The notes beneath the pieces are model-generated. The model did not search any database. It was not told the origin of the DNA and saw only the letters and a list, made by a program, of their open reading frames with translations. A stretch of DNA of 64,000 nt from Rutpela maculata (taxonomy: Eukaryota > Arthropoda > Insecta > Coleoptera > Cerambycidae), in NCBI GenBank assembly GCA_936432065.2, contig OW386285.2, positions 184,574,301-184,638,300 on the forward strand, given 5' to 3'. The position numbers were made by a program, and so were the translations under genes. Shown in pieces: positions 11,864-22,259 of this stretch. The stretch's first letter is position 1, and each line of letters begins with the position of its first letter.

Positions 11864-14037
11864 ATACAGAAAATACCTGGTAACAAAAAGTAGTGTGGAC
11901 CATGCATATTACAAAGATTTAAAAAATTATGTAACATTAGCTATAAAAAATGAAAAAATAGCATATTTTAAATATCGACTTAATGTTGACAGGAAAACCC
12001 TAAGAAACTTTGGCGAGCTTTGAAAATAATAATGTTCATGTTAAAAGTAGAAATGAAATATCCCCAGATCTGGTCGATGCTGATAATATAAATAATTTCT
12101 TTATGCACTCAATAAACTATCCCAAGGTTACCCAAGATAAAATCCAACATTTTCTTATGAACAAATACCCACAACTTGATCATGATTTAACTCTACACAC
12201 TGTGACATCCGAGGAGGTAGAAAAGATTGTTTATACACTAAAATCTGCAGCAACTGGTGTAGATGGGATAAACCTTAAAATGTTAAAATATGTTTTACCA
12301 TTTTGCTTGAATATGTTTACTCATATCTTAAATACTTCAGTGCAGACCAGTAAAATACCAGATTTATGGAAAAATTCTTTAATCATACCTTTACCCAAGG
12401 TTCCCAAAGCTGTGACCTTGTCGGAGCTTCGGCCAATTAGCGTACTTCCAACTATGTCAAAGGTGCTAGAATTGCTATTCACAACTTTCTGAACACACGA
12501 GAATATCAACCATCTTACCTCAGATTCAATCAGGATTTCGACCAAAACACAGCACCACTACAGCTCTAACAAAAATAAGTAACGATGTTGCCCGAAATAT
12601 TGATAACTCTAAAGTAACCTATCTGGTATTGCTCGACTATAGCAAAGCATTTGATGTCATTAATACAGAATTACTTTTGGCCAAATTAAACTACTATGGT
12701 TGTGACACTAATGCACTGAACTGGTTCAATAGTTACTTAAATGGTAGAAAACAGCAAGTAAAAATTAATGGCATGACATCTAATCAATTACCTATGACAC
12801 ATGGGGTGCCTCAAGGTAGCATACTAGGACCGCTACCGTTTTCAATATTCACCGCAGATCTACCAACTATATTAACAGCAGACTGCTCTATCCACATGTA
12901 TGCAGACGACACCCAACTCTACATGTGCAGTTCTACATCAACTGTCGATTCTACCATTAGTGAACTAAATATAAACCTTCGTTTAATTAACCAGTGGTCC
13001 TGTGAAAATGGTTTGATTCTTAACCCTAATAAAAGTACAGCACTGTGTATCGGTACTAATTCCGCTTGTGCAAAAGCAAGTTCTTCTGCTTCTGTCGAAT
13101 TAAAACTGGGCGACTCCATAATTAAGATGACTGAAGAGGCGAAAAACCTTGGACTTCTTATTGCCAATAGACTTTCCTTTGAAAAACATATAAATAAGAA
13201 ATCCAGTATTTATTACTTTAAATTGAAATCCCTTTATAAATTTAAATATGTCCTTCCATCTGATACAAAATGGAATCTTGTAAATAGCCTGGTTTTGAGT
13301 CATTTAGATTATTGTAGTCCCGTTTATTATAACTTTCTCACAGCTGCTATTAAAAATAGGCTGCAAATTATTCAAAATACCTGTCTCAGATTTGCCTATA
13401 ATAATATTCATTACAGAGACCATGTCACACCATTTTATAATAGTCTGGGTATATTAAAAATGAATGGTAGATTTGAATTGCAATTTTCCCTTATGTTATA
13501 CAATATCATTAAAAATAAGGCACCGTCTTATTTACATACTTTGCTAATTGAACGCTCTGATGCGCATGGCCTATATCTTAGACACAACAACCTACTTACC
13601 ATCCCTAAACACAATACGGTTAAATTCGAGGGTTCCTTTGAATATATGTCAAGCACAATCTATAATAAATATGTCTCCCTGTTTGTTTCTTGCCAAAGTA
13701 AATATACGTTTCACTCAAAAATTAAAGATAGGGTGCTGCATAATCAACAAGTACTGGTTTAAATTAATTTTGTGTCGTGTTTGTGTAATCTTTTTGGATA
13801 AAATTTGTTACATTTATTTGTTTATTTATTTTTCTTTTCTGACTACATATAATTTTACACAATTTTTTAGCATGTTAAGGTATAATTGAAAATCAGCTCT
13901 GCTGAATTATACCCATTGAATGATATTTTTAATATCTCTATATATATGTATTCCTATTTTATTTACTTTACTTTATATATTATGTTTACTACCTACTGTA
14001 ATATTTATCATTCAATAAACCTATTCTATTCTATTCT
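11864..14037 (+). mobile_element. 5'-truncated CR1/Jockey-superfamily LINE insertion
   Basis: The insertion is flanked by AATCGC at 11858-11863 and again at 14038-14043. The uninterrupted version of the target survives near 15370 in repeat copy B. The 3' end has no long poly(A); it finishes in a short ATTCT tandem tract (14021-14037), as in CR1-like LINEs. Only the 3' part of ORF2 remains, so reverse transcription stopped early at insertion. Confidence 0.75.
11868..13762 (+). pseudogene. LINE reverse transcriptase remnant (ORF2, frameshifted)
   Basis: A non-LTR retrotransposon polymerase that would copy its RNA at a nicked chromosomal target. It is spread over three frames: about 11868-12023 (linker upstream of RT), 12010-12492 (RT fingers, including ATGVDGIN and LRPISVLP), and 12550-13762. 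The third part has the palm, with LDYSKAFD, GVPQGSILGP and catalytic YADD near 12899-12910, and then the thumb and C-terminal region. At least two indels (around 12010 and 12485) break the frame. The endonuclease is missing through 5' truncation. The thumb region (HLDYCSPVYY) fits the CR1/Jockey superfamily; the exact clade is uncertain. Not functional. Confidence 0.85.
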
Positions 14038-14043
14038 AATCGC

Positions 14044-14754
14044 GCCGAAAATGTAGACATTGCCGATCGATTTCAGAAAAAGTACTTTATAAATGAGAGA
14101 AGTTACTTTTTTTTGGTAAATTTCCAAGACATATGAATTGCTCATTTAATCATGCGTCGCTCCCTGGCACACTGTATATGTTTTCTTAGAAAATGTAAGG
14201 CTCTTACTGAAACGAGAAATTGGAGATTTTTTTAATTTTTAAAACATAACATTGGAAATATCAACTTTATGAAAAAAATTATCGAACATTTCTTGTTGGA
14301 AATCGATAAAAAAATATTTAAAAACATTGTTTCATTGAAAAAATCTAATATTTCCTTTTGTTGTAAACAAAATTGTTTTAAACAATATCAGACCGGGTTA
14401 CCGTCTGGTAACATGGATGCTCATAATCAGTAGTGTCTCCAGAACTGATTCCAACAAATAAACTGCGTCCGAAATGTATTCGAAACTCATACGCCCATGC
14501 TGCCTGCTATATAACTAGACCTCCCAATTTTATAGACCAGTAACAACTTCGTAAAAAAAAATGAAAATCGGCAAAGATACAACGGTGTTTCATTTCTACA
14601 TAAAAACTTTTAAAAAGTCAAAAACCTAAACCACATTCCAATTTAAAAAAATATAAATGACTAAGTTTTAAAATCCAAAAAGGAAGTAACAGGACAAGCT
14701 TTACTTGAAAACGTTTTTATTGAAAATAAAATTATATAAAAAAAATATTTTTAA
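14044..14754. other. AT-rich spacer
   Basis: Continuation of repeat copy A (to about 14090), then AT-rich DNA without a recognised gene. The segment near 14719-14752 pairs as an inverted repeat with 15629-15664, so 14700-15665 may be one nested foldback. Confidence 0.4.
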
Positions 14755-14756
14755 GA

Positions 14757-14945
14757 GGTGAGGTACGGTACCGGTTTCAGTGACTGGGCTCGATCGGCGA
14801 TGTTAAGCACGGCCGGGCGAGTCCATCACTTGGATGGGTTACCGTAACTCATCTCGCCGTCCTGGTTAAGTGGTAGAGTAGCATTAGCTAAACTTCGCCA
14901 GGACGTTAATATAAATAAGGCATTTAAAATAAAAAAAAAAAAATA
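14757..14945 (+). mobile_element. 5S-rRNA-like SINE
   Basis: Bases about 14787-14848 resemble the internal-promoter half of 5S rRNA: CGATCGGCGATGTTAAGC (box A/intermediate-element region) followed after about 20 bp by CACTTGGATGGGTTACCG (box C region). A body with AAGTGGTAGAGTAGC and ACTTCGCCAGGACG follows, ending in an A-rich tail (14931-14945). This is the layout of a 5S-derived (SINE3-type) retroposon. A complete 5S gene is excluded because the 5' and 3' stem regions are missing. No clear target duplication was found. Confidence 0.5.
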
Positions 14946-14947
14946 AA

Positions 14948-15410
14948 ATAAGAAATAGTATATTGTGTATTTAGGTGTGAAAGCAATACATTCCCGGACG
15001 ATGATGCAAATTGCATCGAAGTCCGGGAATGTGCTTTCAGACCGAAGTACACATACTATTTTTTCTGAAATCTCAATCAATATTATTATAAATTAAGGGA
15101 ATTTGTATTAATGCATAACATTTCTTCATTACAATCTAACTGTTTACTAATAAATGCAATTTTAATGTGAGTTGGTTTGTCTGCGTGTATTTATTTACTG
15201 TCTAAAATGTACATAAAAAACCGTACGGGAATGTTACTTTCCCGGCCTAGGCCGGGAAAGTAACATTCCCGTACGGTTTTGTTGATCGTTGCTTGGCAAC
15301 GGATCTTTTCCGATCTTTTTTGTAGCAGTTTCTTAGCAACTAAATACTGGAATTGTGCATTTTTCGATCTGAAATTGCGCCGAAAATGTAGACATTGCCA
15401 ATCGATTTCA
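14948..15410. repeat. Dispersed repeat, copy B, with GC-rich hairpins
   Basis: Direct repeat of copy A (11368-11863). It contains a hairpin around 14985-15030 (arms ACATTCCCGGAC...GTCCGGGAATGT) and the 64-bp perfect palindrome listed separately. Confidence 0.65.
15217..15280. repeat. 64-bp perfect palindrome
   Basis: Bases 15217-15248 are the exact reverse complement of 15249-15280. The centre reads GGCCTAGGCC and the outer ends are AAAACCGTACGG...CCGTACGGTTTT. It is GC-rich in AT-rich surroundings and has no spacer, so it could extrude as a cruciform. The equivalent site in copy A (near 11715-11765) is largely deleted. Confidence 0.9.
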
Positions 15411-15634
15411 GAAAAAAGCTTTTATTTGAAAAAACTGTACTAAAAAGTAAAAATAATTTTTTTAAATTCATACACCTGGAAACCAAAAACTTTGCGGACG
15501 GTCATATAGCACTATTGCATAGTTACTTTGCTCAATTGACTGCCCCCAAAGCTTTTGGTTTCCAGGTGTATGAATTTTAAAAAATTATTTAAACTTTTTA
15601 GTACAGTTTTTTCAAATGAAGGCTTTTTCTTAAA
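15407..15634. repeat. Short inverted repeat
   Basis: Bases about 15407-15497 pair with about 15548-15634 (ATTCATACACCTGGAAACC and its reverse complement), leaving a loop of about 50 bp. No coding content. Confidence 0.7.
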
Positions 15635-15699
15635 AATATTTTTTTTATATAATTTTATTTTTTAGTTTTCAGTCTACTTATTTTACAGACAGACAGACA

Positions 15700-16035
15700 A
15701 AACCCTTTCATTTAATATAAATGGCAAGGGAGTCGTGAAGAAAGATAATTTGCCATCCTAGGGCGTCCGCCATATTGGATTTATAATTGCGTTACATAGT
15801 TTATCGTATTTTACTCGTCAGACCCTTTCATTTGATTCCATATCAAGGGGGTTGTGAAGAAAAAGACGATCTGCCAGCTTGGGACGTCCGCCATATTGAA
15901 TTTAGAATGACGTCACATTGTCTATCGTATTTTACTCGTAAAACCTCTTCATTTGATACCCATATCAATAGGGTTGTGACTAAAAAGCCGATCCGCTATC
16001 TTGGGACATCCGCCATATTGGATTTAGACCGGTAA
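15700..16035. repeat. Three tandem copies of a 120-bp repeat
   Basis: Units begin ACCCTTTCATTT-like at 15702, 15822 and 15942. All contain GTCCGCCATATTG-like blocks and TATCGTATTTTACTCGT. An AAATTTCAAAGC-containing tail follows to about 16190. The 82-aa frame at 15787-16035 is a product of the repeat. Confidence 0.7.
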
Positions 16036-18194
16036 TGGCTATACTAGTTACATTGTCACCGGACTTATAGAAGTGTGCCAAATTTCAAAGCTCTAGTATA
16101 ATAAGAACTAGTCGAAATTCAGCTTGCAAGATTTCACCAAACAAACATACATTCATACATAACACATTGCAAGTTAAATAAAAGCTTTTAAAAAAATGAA
16201 TACAACACAAATATTTAGCATTTATGAAAATGTAAACATACGTATTTCAAACCAAAATAATACAATAATGGTAAAATGAAACAAAAACCGAACATCAACT
16301 CTTAAAAGGAAATTTATTTTCTCTGTCTGTATAATCCCAGGATTATGTTATGTGTACTTTGTAGTTCTAACACATTATAGTGTAGGCAAATTAGCATTCT
16401 GACTAAATAGTTTACCGAATGAATGGATTTTCACGAAACTTTGTGGATTCTGTTCGTTTTGAAGTCTAGATCAAACTCCAAAAAAAAAATGGCCGCTAAT
16501 ATTGCCTCGCAATTGTTATAAACAATGATCTTGTTGCTAATTTGTTAACTAGTAAAATTGAGGTAAATTAAAAAAACAAAATGCCTTTTTAGATAATTCT
16601 ATGAAAAATAACAACTTTTTACTCTCGTAAAATTTTCGAAAAATGCATATTTTCCGAGATATAGCGGTTGAATTTTTCCAAAAAGGTGGAATAAAAAGTG
16701 ACGAGAAAAATCCATAAATTCGAGTGAATATATTATTAAACTACAAGACTTTTTTTCCTTTATGACTTTTTCCTAAAGTGCACTCTGTCCAAGTTTCCCG
16801 GAAAAAACCGAAAAAAAGGCCCTTAAACGGAAAATATCGTAAACTATGAAATTTAAAAATCTGGAAAAATTAAACGTATATTCAAAATTTTGCTCTCTTC
16901 TAATTTTTTTGTAACGTACATATTTTCCGAGTTTTCAACAGTTTTAAAATGTATCTAAATTTTTTCATGACACAAAATGCATGTAATCTCTAAAATTGTA
17001 ATTAATTTATATATATTTAATAGAAAAATATCTAATTTGTGAAGAAAAGAAAGAACGAAAAAATTTCTACTGCAGTCTCGTAAGCAAATATTAAACCACC
17101 TTTACCCTTTCAAATAGAAAGACGTAAATTGGACTGTAAGTCGATGAAGTCTAGTACTTATTTTGAACAATAGATAATTACACAATGCACACACATCCTT
17201 TAAAATATCTGTAGAGAAAATGTTTATGAATTTAAAAAACCAAACATATGGTTGAAATTAATATATTTCGGAAAGGATTTCTTACAATAGAGGCCTTACC
17301 CCACAAGCGTCCATAATAAGACGCAATAAAACTGTCTTTCAGAAATAGCAATCCTTCATTTCAAAAAGACAAGTCAATTAGTTTCAGATACAACCCATTA
17401 TTGTCTGTTTGGTGTATTATACATTAATGATAATTTATATAATCAACACAATAGAAAGTAGCTTAATTGAAAATATTAGATTCATATATAATTATATAAC
17501 ATATAAAATATGCTATAATTAAAATATACAAAAATATTATTTTTAATTTTTGTCACGTTTGTTAAATTATTAAGTATTTTAGTATTTATTTTATTTTGTA
17601 ATATATCGACGTTTATGTCGATTTATGTGTATTTTAATATTGAGTAACTGCTATTCTATACTAATAAATTAGAAAAATTATCACATCGCCTGTTATATTA
17701 CGATTTTACCTATGGACAACCTCTGTTAAACAGAGGTTGTCCATTCTTATAATAATAATAAGAAATATGCACGACAACGTACCAGCTGCCTTATTAATTA
17801 TATACCAAAATAAACAATAATTAATGGACAATAATGAACAAAATAGTTCAGGTCGGTAAGTCTGTTGTTAATTATCAAATGAAATCGCCGAGAATCGCAT
17901 ATACGAAAATGCAATTTTTGTGAATCAGTCCGTCAATTTCTTTTCAGTATTGAAAGTCACTGCTCATTCTTTTTGCCTGCCTAATGATATGCAAAATCAT
18001 ATATGTAAGTTTTATCTGGCTATATATAATTTTGTATCGCAAATTACCAAATATAAGCTACTTTTCGAGCGGCTTTTACACCGTTATTGTAATACATTCT
18101 GGCGATTAAGTAAAATGCTAGAATCTCTAAAACGATTATTTTTTGTGTAATTTTATAGCAATATGTTCCAGATCTTTTTATAATACATACACGT
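16036..18194. other. AT-rich non-coding DNA
   Basis: No gene is recognised. One tight hairpin stands out at 17712-17744 (16-bp perfect stem ATGGACAACCTCTGTT with a 1-nt loop). Confidence 0.5.
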
Positions 18195-18395
18195 AACAAC
18201 TATTAAGTTAATATCTTAAACCGTCCCACAGGAAACGTGCGTACAAAAAATACAGACAGACCGATAGATACAATTTCTTTTTGCCCTCAAATTTAAAATC
18301 TCGATATTTCATGACATCTAAACCGATTTCAACAAAAAAAAAGTTTTTTTTTACGATTACTATACTTCCAATCCACTATTTGGATGTGGAAGTAA
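18195..18395 (-). repeat. ACTTCCACATCC family, inverted partial copy
   Basis: It reads in reverse relative to 18906-20611: a CAGACAGACCGA block (near 18253), CTCGATATTTCATGAC (near 18300), then TACTTCCA...TGGATGTGGAAGTA at the end. With the forward copy 500 bp away it forms a head-to-head pair. Confidence 0.6.
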
Positions 18396-18943
18396 AATTT
18401 ACGACTCAAATCATCCAATGTCCCAAATTGGGATACAAATTGTGCGAAAATTATTAAGTAATTATAAATACTGATTTAATGAAGCTAAAATATTATGACA
18501 TGAGGGTTTATTGATACATCTGAAAGTGTATTTTAAATAAAAAGAAACATTTCTTATTATAAAAACACAATTTGTAATGTTAAATGTTAATAAAATTGAA
18601 CATGCCTCAAGTTTAACAACAGGTATTTTTCTTTATAGTGTAAAATATAAAAAAATCTGAGGCCTTGGCTTCTAGTAGGTATACTTATTCACCAAAACTA
18701 CACTAACATTTTTCTTTGTATGTCTTACAAAACATTTTTTGTAATAAATATAAAATGTTTTTTTCCATGAGATTATTTTAAGGGTAACTAAATGAACTAT
18801 ATTTCACAATAGAAATATGAAACATTTCATTTCTTGTTTCTTATTTATAACAAATTCGGATAAAAACATACATTATTTTTAATGAAAATATATGCCATTT
18901 GATTTATTACTTCCACATCCACGTAGTGGAGTGGAAAGATGTA

Positions 18944-19697
18944 CAGGGTGCGCCACTTAAAACTGCCCACACTTGTAATTTTTTTATTTTTAAGGCGATG
19001 ACCTTGTTGGGCACATCAAATTGTAGACATTTTTAAAGCCTTAAACACGCATACAGAGTGATTTAAAAAAAAATTGAAAAAATTGTTAAGAAAGGAAACT
19101 TAATTTCTTTGAATATTTTTTTACCTCACCTTGTACATGAAATGTGTTAATGTTTTCTTATAAAGGTTTTAATTAGCTTCAATTTATGTTAAAAATAAAG
19201 TTTTAAGAATAAAAATTCCTATTATTTAGTACATTTTAATAGAGTTTGTTTTTAAAAATATTTATTTCTTTTGTTTCTTGTTGCTGTTTTGTTACGTTGA
19301 GGATTTTTTGTGATATATCTTTTACAAATAAAGCATAAAATTATTATTTACATTTTTTCAGATATTTTTAAAAAATTAGGAGTCAGAAGGAGTGTTTTTA
19401 ATTTCTTTCTCTAAAACCAAAAAGAATTTCGGATATGACGTAATAAACATAACATAAATTGAAGCTAATTAAAACTTTTATAAGAAAACATTGACGCAGT
19501 TCATGTACGGGATGAGGTAAACAAATATTCAAGGAAATTAAGTTTTCTTTCTTAACAATTATTTTAATTTTTTTTAAATCACTCTGTACACATGTTTAAA
19601 TGCCTTAAAACTATCTACAATTTGATATGCCCAACATGGTCGTAGTTTAAAAAATAAGAAAGTTGCAAGCCTGGGGAGTTTTAAGTGGCGCACCCTG
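18944..19697. mobile_element. TA-flanked foldback MITE, 754 bp
   Basis: Terminal inverted repeats begin CAGGGTGCGCCACTTAAAACT, with TA duplicated outside each end (18942-18943 and 19698-19699). Inner pairs such as TTGTAGACATTTTTAAAGCC (19021) and its reverse near 19605 show that it is palindromic throughout. It is non-autonomous and nested in the ACTTCCACATCC repeat. Confidence 0.75.
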
Positions 19698-20103
19698 TAT
19701 AGTAATCTTTAAAAAAATTTCAAAATGTTTTTTGTTGAAATAATAAATGTCATGAAACGTCGAGATTTTAAATTTAAGAGAGAAAAAATTCTGTCTGTGT
19801 GTCGGTCTGTAACTTTTTTGTGCGCACGTTTTCTTCGCAACGGTCTAAGATACTGTCTTCAAATTTGGCACACATATGTTCCATGACGAGATCTGGTACT
19901 AGATTATGTCTTGCGCTAATTCCAGTGAAGGGTTGTGAGTTAAATAGGGTAAATAGGGAAAAACAATAAAGCAAGCTAATAACAGTCCAGAAACATAATT
20001 TTTAAAATCTTCTATTTAACTTCATTTTAAAAGCTTTGTACGGTAGTTAGTATGTTTGGGTCAAATCGTGCAACCAAAATGGGTCCTGGAGGTATTGTTT
20101 AAT

Positions 20104-20484
20104 AGTGGATTCGGCGGCGCCCGGAGAGATTCGAATATGGATTCCGCAGCGCCTGAAAATTGCTTTGGTATTCGACATGGTCCGGAAGTCACCTTGGTGT
20201 TTAGCCGTTCTCGAATATGGATTATGCAGCGCTCGAATATAGATTCGGCGGCGTTCTAATTTGGATTTGGCAGCGCCCGGAAGTTACTTTGAAATTCGGC
20301 AGCGCCCAAAAATGGATTCAGCGGCATCCTAATATCGATTCGGCAGCGCCCAGAAATTACCTTGGTATTCATGCTCGCCCGGATATGGATTTGGCACTAT
20401 CTTAATATGGATACGGAAACGCCCGGAATTTGCCTTCGTATTCGGCAGCGTCCGGAGGTTTGGCTAGCATTCGGCAACGCCCTT
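20104..20484 (+). repeat. Degenerate GATTCGGCAGCGCCC minisatellite
   Basis: Irregular repeats of GATTCGGCAGCGCCCG-like and CGAATATGGATT-like words occur at spacings of roughly 20-60 bp. The block is markedly GC-richer than its surroundings. Frames of 62-76 aa through it are repeat by-products. Confidence 0.65.
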
Positions 20485-20611
20485 TTATTAAAATTCTGTG
20501 ACCAATTATTTCCACATACTAGAGTGCAAATATGGTCAAGATGTTTTCCTTTAAAGAGACTTGGATGGGAAATCTGGATGTGGAAATATTGATTCCTTAG
20601 GCAGCGGTTTT

Positions 20612-22259
20612 ATTCCAAAAGCTACAACAAAATTTGAATGAATTATTTTATCACAACTCAATTGAGAGTAATACTCCAATTTCGATTTTCATAAAAAAAG
20701 TAATCTTTTAACAAATAGCCACAACTTTGACAATTTTTATTGTAGAAGAACCGGAATGTAGTAAATTGAATTACCTTTCAACGTTGTAATAACCAATTTC
20801 AGACCCTTCGGTTTTTAAGTTATTCACGAAAAATACGTGTTGAAATTTGACATTTAGAAAGGGACGAAAAAACACAAAACCTTAAAAAAAATAATATCTC
20901 GAATAATCTTTGAACGGGACTAATCTGAAATTTAAGGTAAAGTTAATTTCTTATGTTTCAAGTCGTACAAATAACAGTTTTTGACATAATTCGTAATTTT
21001 CAAGATATTTCCAGAAACCCATTTTTTAACGAATTGCTAGATACAACGAATCAACAATTTACATTCAAACTATACAAATTGCGCGGAAATATTAACAAAA
21101 TTGTATGACTTTTATATCAACTTTATTATTCTAATTATAACATGTTGTTTGAGTGACCTATAATAATTAATATCATGAGAGAAATAGAAGTAAAAATTGT
21201 TGAATTACTTAAACACTATCAACGAAAAAACTAGCTCGAATTAAAACTAAAATATACTTTACGTGCAATATGTACATACAATATGTTTACTTAAAGTAAA
21301 CTGCAATTAAATTTTAATTTTATTTATATAAATATATACTTTGGACAAAACTTTGTTTGACATGACGTACAAATGTTGATATAAGTAATGAAGAGAGCAT
21401 TACTTGGGGCACTAGAAAACACTTGTCGGATTAATTTTTGCTCTTGCGCAACTTCAGAAATCGCAAGAAAGATGGCGGATTGATAATTACAGAATTATGT
21501 TTTACAATGGTTATTCTCCGTTAAAAAAAAACTATATAACCTACCGATCTGATTTTTGGTATGTATACTCAAAAGATATACGTGATGCTAACTAAGCTAT
21601 TAGTATTTTTGAAAAGAATATTTTTTTTGGAAAAAAATAATTAAAATCAAAAGGTTGATATTTACGTTCTAAAAATTTCGATATGCGGACAACTATGTTA
21701 AATTTATGAAATTCTTATATACAATTGCTTACCAAATATAGTACATATATTGAAAAAGTTTTTTTAAAAAAGATCCGGTCGATAACGTATACAGTTTTTT
21801 GTTTATGATTTTTTTTATGAGGCGTAATTATGCAGCATTAAAATAAAAATAGTCTACACGATAATTGGTACAGTGTAACAGTAAAAAGACTATATTGTTC
21901 AATATAATTGCAAGTTTAGATGAATTATAGTTTTACAGATATCTATGAACTTATATTTAGAATCACGAGGTTGTAGATGCTCCAAACTGATTAATTTTGA
22001 AGCACAGTGGCAAGTGTAAAGTAAAAAATATATTATAATTTAAGCTATCAAACTTTGTCGTATAATTTTTTCCATCTTGTTAGTTTCAATTCGACAGCTT
22101 TATCTTTAACGGTGTCTTAGTAACTCTACAACTCTTTCAACCATGCATTTCTCTACAAGAGGTTGTTCTTGGGTCACCTACTATACTTTTCTTAAATATA
22201 ATCCAATAAGAAATCCAAAAATTTAAACAAAACGAATTAAAATAATCTCCAACATACAC
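20612..22259. other. AT-rich non-coding DNA
   Basis: Nothing recognisable as a gene, RNA or structured repeat. Confidence 0.5.

Larger units (their letters stand above)
18906..20611 (+). repeat. ACTTCCACATCC family copy with nested insertions
   Basis: It starts TTACTTCCACATCC and ends GGATGTGGAAATATTGATTCC then GGCAGCGGTTTT, the same ends as copies near 44497 and 50119. It is enlarged by a MITE (18944-19697) near its 5' end and by a degenerate satellite (20104-20484) in its 3' half. No coding capacity is seen. Confidence 0.6.

Noticed and set aside
14787..14848. Functional 5S rRNA gene
   Set aside because: Only the central promoter region is similar; the terminal stem is missing and an A-rich tail follows, as in a SINE.
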